Below are positions 42,387-49,735 of a stretch of 64,000 nucleotides of DNA, in pieces. Within the stretch, counting starts at the first letter, position 1. Every line of letters starts with the position of its first letter. Source of the stretch: Chrysogorgia sp. JL179-B06 (lineage: Eukaryota; Cnidaria; Anthozoa; Scleralcyonacea; Chrysogorgiidae); assembly GCA_035772405.1 (NCBI GenBank), contig JAYKKM010000471.1, positions 168,501 to 232,500 on the forward strand, given 5' to 3'. Below the pieces are notes generated by a model. The model saw nothing but the letters and a program-made list of their open reading frames with translations, ran no database searches and was not told where the DNA came from. Both the position numbers and the translations under genes were made by a program.

Positions 42387-43085
42387 ATGATGACTCAAGC
42401 CCGAGAGGTTAGCGAAGCAGATCTTGTCCACTTGCGGAGCGATGACTTTATCAACGTGTCTATCCCACAAGACGCCTCTGGACCCGACGTCTTAAAAGAG
42501 TACTTGTCAATCTACACATTGTTCGACCCCAGAGGCGAAGGGTTGTTAATAGGGCATAGTTGTAAGATCACCTTTACGAAGTATCTTCACGTCGCTTGGA
42601 TCAATCTTGAGGAAGATAGAGCCAACGAGCTTGCTGACAGCTTAGCCGGCATGATCCCTGTGTGGTGTTACTCACCATTCAAATACCTCATGTTAGCGGG
42701 TGGTGTCTACTTGAGCAACCCTTGTGAGCACACCGCTACGTTACTCGGTAACTTCCTCGAAGTGTTCGTAGCGACCTTTCTATGGAAACCATGCCCAACC
42801 AAAATCAAAGTGTGGCTAGAGCTTGCCGCGAACCGCGACGTTAACGTTTGTGTGGCGGGGTGTTACGATATAGTGAGTGCGGACGGCATCGACGACCACA
42901 TAAGGTCATCTATCCACCAGTATTCTATGAGTGGCGTAGAGTCGTACACGTGCTACCCATGTGGTATGGACATCTGTAGCCTAATGCATCACTTGAGACA
43001 CGAGAGCTCGCGGTCCCATCTTAAAAACTTAGAGCTTCAGCGGATATTTAACAACGAACGACGGTTTCCACCACCACCACAATAA
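42387..43085 (+). CDS. Unknown 232-residue protein with C-terminal Cys/His motif
   Basis: ATG at 42387 (a second ATG follows at once). It has a globular sequence with hydrophobic patches (PFKYLMLAGGVYLSNPCEHT, LGNFLEVFVATFLW) and a probable zinc-binding end, YTCYPCGMDICSLMHHLRHE. I do not recognise the family. The upstream element TTTCTGAAGGTATAGTA ends one base before the ATG and is matched before the thymidine kinase gene, so the two rightward genes probably share a promoter type. Confidence 0.7.
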   Translation: MMTQAREVSEADLVHLRSDDFINVSIPQDASGPDVLKEYLSIYTLFDPRGEGLLIGHSCKITFTKYLHVAWINLEEDRANELADSLAGMIPVWCYSPFKYLMLAGGVYLSNPCEHTATLLGNFLEVFVATFLWKPCPTKIKVWLELAANRDVNVCVAGCYDIVSADGIDDHIRSSIHQYSMSGVESYTCYPCGMDICSLMHHLRHESSRSHLKNLELQRIFNNERRFPPPPQ

Positions 43086-43113
43086 AAAATATTTCTCTGG
43101 AGGTATAGTAACC

Positions 43114-43686
43114 ATGAGAAAAGTTGGTAAACTAGAAATCGTGATTGGTCCCATGTTTGCAGGAAAAACGACAGAGACTCTCCGCAGGTTAGTCGCGTTA
43201 AGTAAATCAGGGCTTAGAGTCCTTTACATGAACAACGCAGGCGACATCAGGCGAACTGACCACACGTTCTCCACACATCGTCAGACCATTGTTGTTGGAT
43301 CAGACAGTTTACCTGCGAAGTTAATCACCAACCTTCCAAGTTCTTTCGAGCTAGCTGGCTACGACGTCATTGGTATTGATGAAGGCCATTGGTACTCTGA
43401 TCTACTCCCAGTTATTCGTGAGTACATCAAAGCTGGCATTCACGTCATTATTTGTGGTCTCATAACAACAGAGCACTTAAAAAAACTTGGTGAGCTTGAC
43501 ACACTCTTTCCAATGGCAGACGACATCACATTTCTAAAAGCGTATTGCGCCGTTTGTCGTGACACCGATGGAACAACTGTTGAGGCACCATTCAATTGGA
43601 GATACAATCCAGGACCATCGTTTGTTGGTGGTGCTGAGCAATACAGAGCAGTGTGTAGACGTCATCATCCTTCCACACAAAATTAA
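43114..43686 (+). CDS. TK: Type II thymidine kinase
   Basis: ATG at 43114, 190 residues, the usual length for type II TKs. The P-loop is GPMFAGKTTETLRR (residues 8-21), the Walker B-like DEGHWYSDL (about 88-96), then VIICGLITTEHLKKLGELDT. The zinc-binding lid is complete: CAVC (about 145-148) and the C-terminal CRRHH, with the nucleoside lasso VGGAEQYRAVCR. It phosphorylates thymidine to dTMP and would supply dTTP in non-dividing cells. All key residues are present, so this gene appears intact. It is convergent with the BRO-N gene, 80 bp apart. Confidence 0.93.
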   Translation: MRKVGKLEIVIGPMFAGKTTETLRRLVALSKSGLRVLYMNNAGDIRRTDHTFSTHRQTIVVGSDSLPAKLITNLPSSFELAGYDVIGIDEGHWYSDLLPVIREYIKAGIHVIICGLITTEHLKKLGELDTLFPMADDITFLKAYCAVCRDTDGTTVEAPFNWRYNPGPSFVGGAEQYRAVCRRHHPSTQN

Positions 43687-43765
43687 GGGTGTTATCAATA
43701 CACCCCACTTTTTAAAATTTAGACATTGGTCACGTGAAGCGTCCAATGTCATAGAAACATTTTTT

Positions 43766-44524
43766 TCACACACAGTGATGTCTCTCGTGGCTACTTAACG
43801 CTGCTTTATTTTTAAATTTACGAAAACACCGGGAACATTGAAACCCAATGTCAAAGAAATATTTTATTACTGCAGTAATAGCGTCGTCGTACGAGTCACA
43901 CAACAACGTTAGATAACCAGCGGATTTGTATCTGAGTAGCAGAGAGTCTTGCTCTTTGGATGTCTTACCTGTGCCACCTGGGTTCTTGAACTCAATCACA
44001 AGCCCGCTGTGCTGTCGGTTTGCATCAGCAATAATCAAGTCAGGTGTTCCACGTTGGTAGCCTTTTTTCCACGAATTTATTCTCTTCGCAGAAGTGTCTT
44101 GATTTTCACCACAAGCAGCTATCAAAATAGCTTCCGGATAATATTTCCTAAGAAAACCAACGACTTTCGTGTGAAGATCGAACTCAGTGATCATTTTAAA
44201 CTGGTTGTGTTTGAGACCAACGTCAGCTACAGTCTTTCTAGCACTTGGCAAGACTTCTGAGTGCACCCACCTTCCGAAGTGTTTCGCGCGCTCCATTTTA
44301 CTCGAGAACACCAACGAGTAGACCCCAAGTTCGTTGATAAACGAGGCCTGCTCCATCTTCACTTCACAGTCAGGTTCGACGTGGTCGTGTACTGCATCTT
44401 TTGGTCGAGCATAACCTAGAGCGCTCGCGACTTCTTTCGCTTTGAACCATATGTCACCGTTGTGATTAACCGTCGTGATTTGGTGACCATCGAAATCAAA
44501 TAGTTGAAGTGCCATGGAAGTCAT
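43766..44524 (-). CDS. BRO-N domain / VRR-type nuclease / C2H2 zinc-finger fusion
   Basis: Start at ATG 44524 or 44515; the upstream extension has no ATG. The BRO-N domain comes first (LFDFDGHQITTVNHNGDIWF, AKEVASALGYARPKDAVHDH, HFGRWVHSEVLPSARKT). A nuclease-like domain follows: KGYQRGTPDLIIADA and GLVIEFKNPGGTGKTSKEQD fit the G-x-PD-L and E-x-K...Q signature of VRR-NUC/PD-(D/E)XK enzymes. The C-terminus is a C2H2 finger, CSRCFRKFKNKAALSSHERHHC. A likely role is sequence-directed DNA cutting or regulation. CTATATAGTGATG lies just upstream. The combination on one chain is unusual. Confidence 0.85.
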   Translation of the reverse strand: MTSMALQLFDFDGHQITTVNHNGDIWFKAKEVASALGYARPKDAVHDHVEPDCEVKMEQASFINELGVYSLVFSSKMERAKHFGRWVHSEVLPSARKTVADVGLKHNQFKMITEFDLHTKVVGFLRKYYPEAILIAACGENQDTSAKRINSWKKGYQRGTPDLIIADANRQHSGLVIEFKNPGGTGKTSKEQDSLLLRYKSAGYLTLLCDSYDDAITAVIKYFFDIGFQCSRCFRKFKNKAALSSHERHHCV

Positions 44525-44568
44525 CACTATATAGTCTCCCACAAAAAAAAAACTACTGGATGTGGGCG

Positions 44569-44703
44569 CTAGGTTTTTTTATAGATCTGGTTTGTTGTGT
44601 ACCAACGCATCAGATGTGTTTTATTAGTCTTCGGTTTGCCACGTCGTCTGAAAAAGTTTCTAATGTTGCGAACCAGCTTTCTAAATCTTTGAGACCAACC
44701 CAT
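44569..44703 (-). CDS. Small basic peptide (44 residues)
   Basis: ATG at 44703, 7 bp after the stop of the upstream gene, TAG at 44569. It is very basic, with an amphipathic start (MGWSQRFRKLVRNIRNFFRR) and a C-terminus rich in Thr/Lys. Its charge resembles small viral core/DNA-condensing peptides, and MG at the start is compatible with N-myristoylation. The reading is supported by tight packing with neighbours on the same strand. It is short, so chance cannot be excluded. Confidence 0.5.
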   Translation of the reverse strand: MGWSQRFRKLVRNIRNFFRRRGKPKTNKTHLMRWYTTNQIYKKT

Positions 44704-44709
44704 TTTAAC

Positions 44710-44916
44710 TTAGGTCACGTCTTCTACCACTCCCACAGTGTCTGATTCTGGTAACACGATAGGTTTGCCGTAAGTCTTTTTAGACCTCATACCAATCTCA
44801 GCATGGAGCTCGAGAGTCACGTCACCGCGGCCAAATGATCCACCAGCTTTGAACATGTGATCAGTCGTCTTATTTATCTTATATATTTCATGAGGTCTCG
44901 AAATACATGCTCCCAT
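44710..44916 (-). CDS. Small protein with N-myristoylation signal
   Basis: ATG at 44916, immediately after the stop codon of the fibre-like gene (no spacer). 68 residues starting MGACISRPHEIYKINK. Gly2, Ser6 and Cys4 fit N-myristoylation and palmitoylation, which would anchor the protein to a host or virion membrane. The remainder (GGSFGRGDVTLELHAEIGMR) is soluble and unidentified. Confidence 0.7.
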   Translation of the reverse strand: MGACISRPHEIYKINKTTDHMFKAGGSFGRGDVTLELHAEIGMRSKKTYGKPIVLPESDTVGVVEDVT

Positions 44917-45870
44917 TTACTTTATACCATATTCCTTCATCATTTCTCCACCCATGATTATGATGTCTCGGTTCGTCATGTAGCCACTCACAATTTTCAC
45001 ACCGTAGAATTCTATCAATGATGGGTATGCATAGGGCGCGAGTGATATTCTTGGTCGGTGTATTCCAAAAATCGTTCCATAAGGTGTGCCTATCTTTTTC
45101 ATGTTCGCTATGAAGTCTGAATCGGTTGACTTGATGTTGTTGACCCTGACATGTGAGTTGCTCATTTGCCAGTGTATTGATATCATATGCATTTTTGTGA
45201 GGTCAACGCCACTCGGAATAGTGCATATGCTCTCCATTGCTGGGATGCTACCACCATACGCGAGTCCATTAGTCATACCAGTCTTGTACCCTATGAACTT
45301 ATCCCACTGGCCGTCGTCGTTTGATATAATTGTCTCCCAATTTGACCCCGTGGCTCTCATAGGCAACCGCACCACAACAAAAATGGAGAGGTCACACCAC
45401 TGCATACTCGGACAGTTAAAATGAAGACCTGACTCAAGTGGGAGTGGTGCTAACTCAGGGGATAGAAAACTATGGCCTGCACCGTTGACGCCAATAATAG
45501 GACCATAGGTTGAGTTGTTTTGCACTAACATATTTGTCGCGTCACCGATAGCTTTCACTTTGGAGGTGTTACTATGGAGGTCCACGTTTTTCACAGCGTG
45601 TGTGTTGGTGTTGAAGTCAAACACGACGTTGTGGTGTCGCACTTTGAAGTAAAGCGGTAAATACAATTGCTCTAAGACTTTTTTATTGATGACGTCTAGG
45701 TCGTCGACTGGGTCTGCTACGTTTTTTATCGCTGAGCCTTGCATGTCTATTATTCCAGACATCCTTCCGCCGGTCACACTTAATTTGGGATCTTCGTCCA
45801 GATGCCTTTTCGTTCTCTTTAGTATTTTATCGTGAGGGTCGTCAGACTCATACCCATAGTTTAGACTCAT
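44917..45870 (-). CDS. Fibre-like protein with concanavalin/LamG-type C-terminal domain
   Basis: ATG at 45870, two bases after the stop of the preceding gene; 317 residues. The N-terminus has a fibre-like phrase GGRMSGIIDMQGSAIKNVAD and PVDDLDVINKKVLEQL, as in trimeric fibre shafts of phages and viruses. The C-terminal 180 residues look like a concanavalin-type jelly roll: LSIFVVVRLPMRATGSNWET, DKFIGYKTGM, MHMISIHWQMSNSHVRVNN and the closing IIIMGGEMMKEYGIK. It is most likely a receptor-binding surface protein. This is a structural inference from sequence pattern only. Confidence 0.65.
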   Translation of the reverse strand: MSLNYGYESDDPHDKILKRTKRHLDEDPKLSVTGGRMSGIIDMQGSAIKNVADPVDDLDVINKKVLEQLYLPLYFKVRHHNVVFDFNTNTHAVKNVDLHSNTSKVKAIGDATNMLVQNNSTYGPIIGVNGAGHSFLSPELAPLPLESGLHFNCPSMQWCDLSIFVVVRLPMRATGSNWETIISNDDGQWDKFIGYKTGMTNGLAYGGSIPAMESICTIPSGVDLTKMHMISIHWQMSNSHVRVNNIKSTDSDFIANMKKIGTPYGTIFGIHRPRISLAPYAYPSLIEFYGVKIVSGYMTNRDIIIMGGEMMKEYGIK

Positions 45871-45872
45871 TA

Positions 45873-46643
45873 CTACCTCAAGGTGTATTTGGTTAGTAGA
45901 TAGCCAGAGACCGCTGAGAACCCTAACACTATCGCTAGCGTTGTCGTGTCTGACTTACTTGTGGTGGTCTGTGCCATTTGATTGGTGGCGACCACTGTTT
46001 GCTTCACGGGTGACGCTACCAAGTTAGTCACCACATTTTCTTGGTGGACTTTTTTAGCCACAGTCGTTGGTGTTGTTGCATTCAAGCGAGTGTTCACTCC
46101 AAATCTCATGGACTCTGTGGCAATCTTTAATAAGTTGTTGTACCCAGCGATTTTATTCTTGAGTATCACCACATTACTTGGCATTAACCATGTACTTGGC
46201 GACACTGCGAGATTTTGGACAACGTTGGTGTCTCTAATCGATTTATTCATGTTGAGAATCCATGTCGATACGTCGTAGTTGATAACACTGTCAGCAAACA
46301 ACTTGCGGAACTCTTGTTGGGTTTCTAGACTTCCTGCAGAACCACCAACGACAGATACATGTGTTCTCGCTTGCGCACCAAGTGTGGAGTACACAAAGGC
46401 TTCTATGCTTTGATTTAGATATTGTAGCCCAATGTTGGTAAAGCCGTCTGACAATCGCGCGACGTATCGTTTGTAATCGTTCTGAACGTCGTTGAGTGTG
46501 TAGACTCTGGATTCACCTGTTGTGCCATCGCTCAGGACTTTATTCTGGTAGTAATGTTTTCTGGGGATCTTGGAAGTCTTACCATACAATTCGGAAGCGT
46601 TAAATTCTCTACTTATTGATTTCATGGTCTCGCCACCTTCCAT
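45873..46643 (-). CDS. C-terminally anchored membrane protein of unknown function
   Basis: Start at ATG 46643 (MEGGETMKSISREF) or 46625 (MKSISREF); the ORF extends further upstream only through a non-ATG codon. About 256 residues. The bulk is soluble and helical (FTNIGLQYLNQSIEAFVYST, EFRKLFADSVINYDVSTWIL), followed by a Thr/Val-rich linker and one C-terminal transmembrane helix (TTLAIVLGFSAVSGYLLTKY). It precedes the fibre-like gene in a tight leftward block and may attach the fibre to membrane or capsid. Its 5' end overlaps the divergent gene at 46624. Confidence 0.7.
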   Translation of the reverse strand: MEGGETMKSISREFNASELYGKTSKIPRKHYYQNKVLSDGTTGESRVYTLNDVQNDYKRYVARLSDGFTNIGLQYLNQSIEAFVYSTLGAQARTHVSVVGGSAGSLETQQEFRKLFADSVINYDVSTWILNMNKSIRDTNVVQNLAVSPSTWLMPSNVVILKNKIAGYNNLLKIATESMRFGVNTRLNATTPTTVAKKVHQENVVTNLVASPVKQTVVATNQMAQTTTSKSDTTTLAIVLGFSAVSGYLLTKYTLR

Positions 46644-47136
46644 TGGGGGGTATCTTAACTTCGACGCATTGACCAAACTCTTAGAGCAAGAGTTTAAAGG
46701 CCGTAAGGTGGATCTTAAGATAGAGAGACTAGCGCACGCAAGTAGATGCAGGGTTAGGGTTGATCACTCAACTACGCTTGGTACCCTTGGACCTCTACTT
46801 GGTTTCGCGGTGGGTAGGGTGATTAAGGGCGACTCACGGTGGTACGTCAGCCCAAACGAGGTCGATATGTACAGAGGTCTGAAGTACATAGAAGTTTCGT
46901 GTGACGTTGTTGAGACGGAGAGCAATGTGGGTATTGATGGAAAGCGTAGCAATGTGATCACAACGTTGCCAATACCCACCGAACAGTCCTTGAAGGGGTC
47001 AGTGCAACGCCATGTGGATATTGAGTCCAAGGTGAGTATTAAAAAAGGTGTTTACTCAAGTATGACGTTTCACGTCAAACCAAATAACGGCGATCTTAAA
47101 ATTGGCGCGGTGCTATTGGAACTGTATATCGTGTGA
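46624..47136 (+). CDS. Probable minor capsid (penton-like) protein
   Basis: ATG at 46624 gives 170 residues (MVSPPSIGGYLNFDALTKLL); the longer reading frame has only a TTG start. It is beta-rich, with FAVGRVIKGDSRWYVSPNEV, YRGLKYIEVSCDVVETESNV and the terminal VLLELYIV typical of a single jelly-roll. Position next to integrase and size of under 200 residues fit the minor capsid protein of Polintons. The assignment rests on pattern and context, not on a search. Confidence 0.55.
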   Translation: MVSPPSIGGYLNFDALTKLLEQEFKGRKVDLKIERLAHASRCRVRVDHSTTLGTLGPLLGFAVGRVIKGDSRWYVSPNEVDMYRGLKYIEVSCDVVETESNVGIDGKRSNVITTLPIPTEQSLKGSVQRHVDIESKVSIKKGVYSSMTFHVKPNNGDLKIGAVLLELYIV

Positions 47137-47141
47137 ATTAT

Positions 47142-48188
47142 ATGGAGCTTGGTGTGGAAACAGAACAAGGGTTGCGAGACATCTATTATAATCCTAAGAC
47201 GGGGTTCAGTAGTGTAGAGAAATTGTATCGAAGCGCATTGGGAGATGGTTTGAAAGTAACTAGAAAAACAGTGAAAGAATGGTTGACCACGCAGGATACT
47301 TACACTAGGTACAAACCCATTGTGAGAAGACATAAGTTCCGCGCGACTTTTGTTGGGTTTCTTGGTGAAGAGCTCCAAATGGACTTAGTGGACATGAGTA
47401 AGTACTCAAAACAGAATGGCGGTTATTATTGGATATTGACAGGCATTGAAATATTGAGTAGATACGCTTTTGGAATTGCAGTTTATAGAAAAGACACTAA
47501 GAACATGACTGAGGCTGTTGGAAAGTTGTTGAACGACTTTAAAGATCGGTTTGGAGCCACACCTAAGTTAGCGCAATTTGATGATGGACTTGAGTTCTAC
47601 AACGTTGGTGTGAAAAGTTTGCTGAAAAAACACGACGTTGAATATTTCAGCACTAAGAGCGATAAAAAGGCTGCTGTTGTCGAGCGTTTCAATAGAAGTC
47701 TCAAGAGTATTATGTGGAAGTACTTTTACACCCGTGGAACGTATAAATGGATTGACGTTCTTGATCAGTTTGTGGACAATTACAATAGCAACGTGAATCG
47801 AAGCATTATGATGAAGCCGAAGGATGTCGATAAGTCGAATGAAGGCGAAGTTTGGACCACTTTGTTTGGTCATCAATTTGCGGACAATCCATTGCCAAAG
47901 TTTAGAGTTGGTCAATCGGTGAGAATTAGTAAGTACAAGAGTGTGTTCACAAAGGGCTATGAAGCCAACTTCACTGAAGAGCTGTTTAAAGTAGTGAAAG
48001 TTATTCGTGGTGATCCGAATGTGTACGAAATTGAGGACATAAGTGGTGAACAGATTATTGGTAAATTTTATGAACAGGAATTATCGCTGGTCAATAAGAA
48101 ACATGGTGACGATGTGTACAGAGTTGAAAAGGTGTTGAAAAAAAGTCAGAGGGAAGAAGATGGCGCTGGTCAAATGGTTGGGTTATGA
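47142..48188 (+). CDS. INT: Retroviral-type DDE integrase, chromodomain frame-shifted
   Basis: ATG at 47142, 348 residues. The N-terminal part (YYNPKTGFSSVEKLYRSALG) precedes the catalytic core: first Asp in ELQMDLVDMSKYSK, second in LAQFDDGLEFYNV, Glu in AAVVERFNRSLKSIMWKYFY, all present. A C-terminal SH3-like part (FRVGQSVRISKYKSVFTKGY) follows. The chromodomain starts as VYRVEKVLKKS in frame, but its LVKWLGY and NSWIPESDI halves are in another frame (about 48165-48240), so the frame is broken near 48160. It inserts the element and makes 6-bp duplications. The catalytic core is intact and only the targeting domain is damaged. Confidence 0.93.
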   Translation: MELGVETEQGLRDIYYNPKTGFSSVEKLYRSALGDGLKVTRKTVKEWLTTQDTYTRYKPIVRRHKFRATFVGFLGEELQMDLVDMSKYSKQNGGYYWILTGIEILSRYAFGIAVYRKDTKNMTEAVGKLLNDFKDRFGATPKLAQFDDGLEFYNVGVKSLLKKHDVEYFSTKSDKKAAVVERFNRSLKSIMWKYFYTRGTYKWIDVLDQFVDNYNSNVNRSIMMKPKDVDKSNEGEVWTTLFGHQFADNPLPKFRVGQSVRISKYKSVFTKGYEANFTEELFKVVKVIRGDPNVYEIEDISGEQIIGKFYEQELSLVNKKHGDDVYRVEKVLKKSQREEDGAGQMVGL

Positions 48189-48246
48189 GAGCAAACATAA
48201 TTCGTGGATACCAGAAAGCGACATTCAAAATGTGAGCTAATGTAAT

Positions 48247-49683
48247 ATGGCTGAAGGTGGGGAAGGTTATGACGAGATTGAGATGGAGAACTTAGATAGA
48301 CTTGATAGGTACACTGATGATCAAATAGATGTCGAACTTGAGAGTATCTCTAAAGCTTACAATTTACTTGACGATAGGTACGCCAGCGATGACATGTCAG
48401 ACGTTGAGCACGTTGAGTATGAAACATTGTTTGGGAGAATGACTAGATTTCAGGATGAGCAAGAGAGGAGGTTTCAAGAAAAAGAGACGTCGTTTATCGA
48501 CACCGACGATGGTGAAACGGTGACAATAAGGGGAACCAACACAGAAGTCCCCGCGGTAGAGTTTGTCGAACAGGAGTCGTTTGGTGACGTCAATGACACA
48601 AGCTTCAATATAGCTACTGGAAAGTCGGACGAAATCGAGAGGAGACTTGGTGAACTAAAAGTGCATAACAAAGAGGTGATAAAAAATCAAGTAAAAAGAA
48701 TCAGGCTAATAGATAAGAAAATACGTGAGTTGTATAAAAAAAACCTCGGTCGTGATGACACGTCAAGGGAAATAGTCAACAGGTCGCAGGTGACGGACTC
48801 AGGGTCTATTCTTTTCAAACCGATAAACAAAGATGGTGAACGAGGGACACTCAAACGAATTCTAATACCTGGGAAAAATGGTTTGATCTACAGTAAAGAC
48901 AAGGGTAGTAAAAACGCGATCGAGCAGTTCAAACAGCTAGTTAGCCAAATCCCTGAGAACACAGAAACAACAGTCGTCACAACAGAAGTGACTCCAGACG
49001 ACTTTCCAGTTATTGAAACAAGAGTGGGCCACGACGACATACTTGGGCTAACACCAGACGAAAACCGCGAACTGGGTGGTGTGCTTAATCCAAGTGATGG
49101 TGTGTTGCGTGAATCAAGAATAGGTGACACTGGTGCGTTGCAAATACAAGCAGACTATTTCCAAAAGGCGATAGACGAAACGAATGGGAGATTGGCGGAG
49201 CTTGATAGAAAAACTGACCAAAGTGGTCTCACGAGTGACGAAGAGCGAGAGTACGCCGGTTTGTTTGAAAGAATGGGAGGACTCGAGCAAGCCAGAGACA
49301 GAGCCCTAGGACAGCGCGAGCTTGAAGAAGTTAGAGAGCAGCAAGAAGTTGACATTGACAGATTGCAGAAACTCAAGGAATGGGCTAAAGAAAATATGGT
49401 TGGGTTGAGCGCTGTGGCAATTTCAGTGGCTGGAGTTATAACGACTATTATTATCGCTGGGAGGTCTGCTGTTGTGAAAGGCGCTATGGCTACGAGGTCA
49501 TTTGCACAAGCTGTTAAGAACGCGATAACGAAGATGGGTCCATGGGCTGTTGGGTTGGCTAACTTAGTTTATAATGCGTTGACGTTGGGTGCAAAGGGTC
49601 TCGCTTGGTTGGCTCAAAATCTGTGGGTACTCGCAGTGATATTTGCCTGGTTTGCTTATGACTACTACAAGCTAAAACGGTAG
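48247..49683 (+). CDS. Large structural-type protein with C-terminal membrane segments, unknown
   Basis: ATG at 48247, 478 residues. It is acidic and heavily charged with coiled-coil stretches (EIERRLGELKVHNKEVIKNQ, ARDRALGQRELEEVREQQEV). The C-terminus has three hydrophobic segments: MVGLSAVAISVAGVITTIII, MGPWAVGLANLVYNALTLGA and NLWVLAVIFAWFAYDYY. Proteins with this layout occur beside the capsid gene in Polintons. It could be an internal-membrane or tape-measure-like component; no catalytic motif is seen. The reading frame is intact. Confidence 0.75.
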   Translation: MAEGGEGYDEIEMENLDRLDRYTDDQIDVELESISKAYNLLDDRYASDDMSDVEHVEYETLFGRMTRFQDEQERRFQEKETSFIDTDDGETVTIRGTNTEVPAVEFVEQESFGDVNDTSFNIATGKSDEIERRLGELKVHNKEVIKNQVKRIRLIDKKIRELYKKNLGRDDTSREIVNRSQVTDSGSILFKPINKDGERGTLKRILIPGKNGLIYSKDKGSKNAIEQFKQLVSQIPENTETTVVTTEVTPDDFPVIETRVGHDDILGLTPDENRELGGVLNPSDGVLRESRIGDTGALQIQADYFQKAIDETNGRLAELDRKTDQSGLTSDEEREYAGLFERMGGLEQARDRALGQRELEEVREQQEVDIDRLQKLKEWAKENMVGLSAVAISVAGVITTIIIAGRSAVVKGAMATRSFAQAVKNAITKMGPWAVGLANLVYNALTLGAKGLAWLAQNLWVLAVIFAWFAYDYYKLKR

Positions 49684-49735
49684 TCTCATCTTCGAGGGTC
49701 TCAGCTTCGAGGATAACAAAATATGTGTAAAGTAT

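Noticed and set aside
46570..46676. Long overlap of about 107 bp between the two divergent Polinton genes
   Set aside because: The longer reading frames use TTG codons; with ATG starts the overlap is only 2-20 bp.
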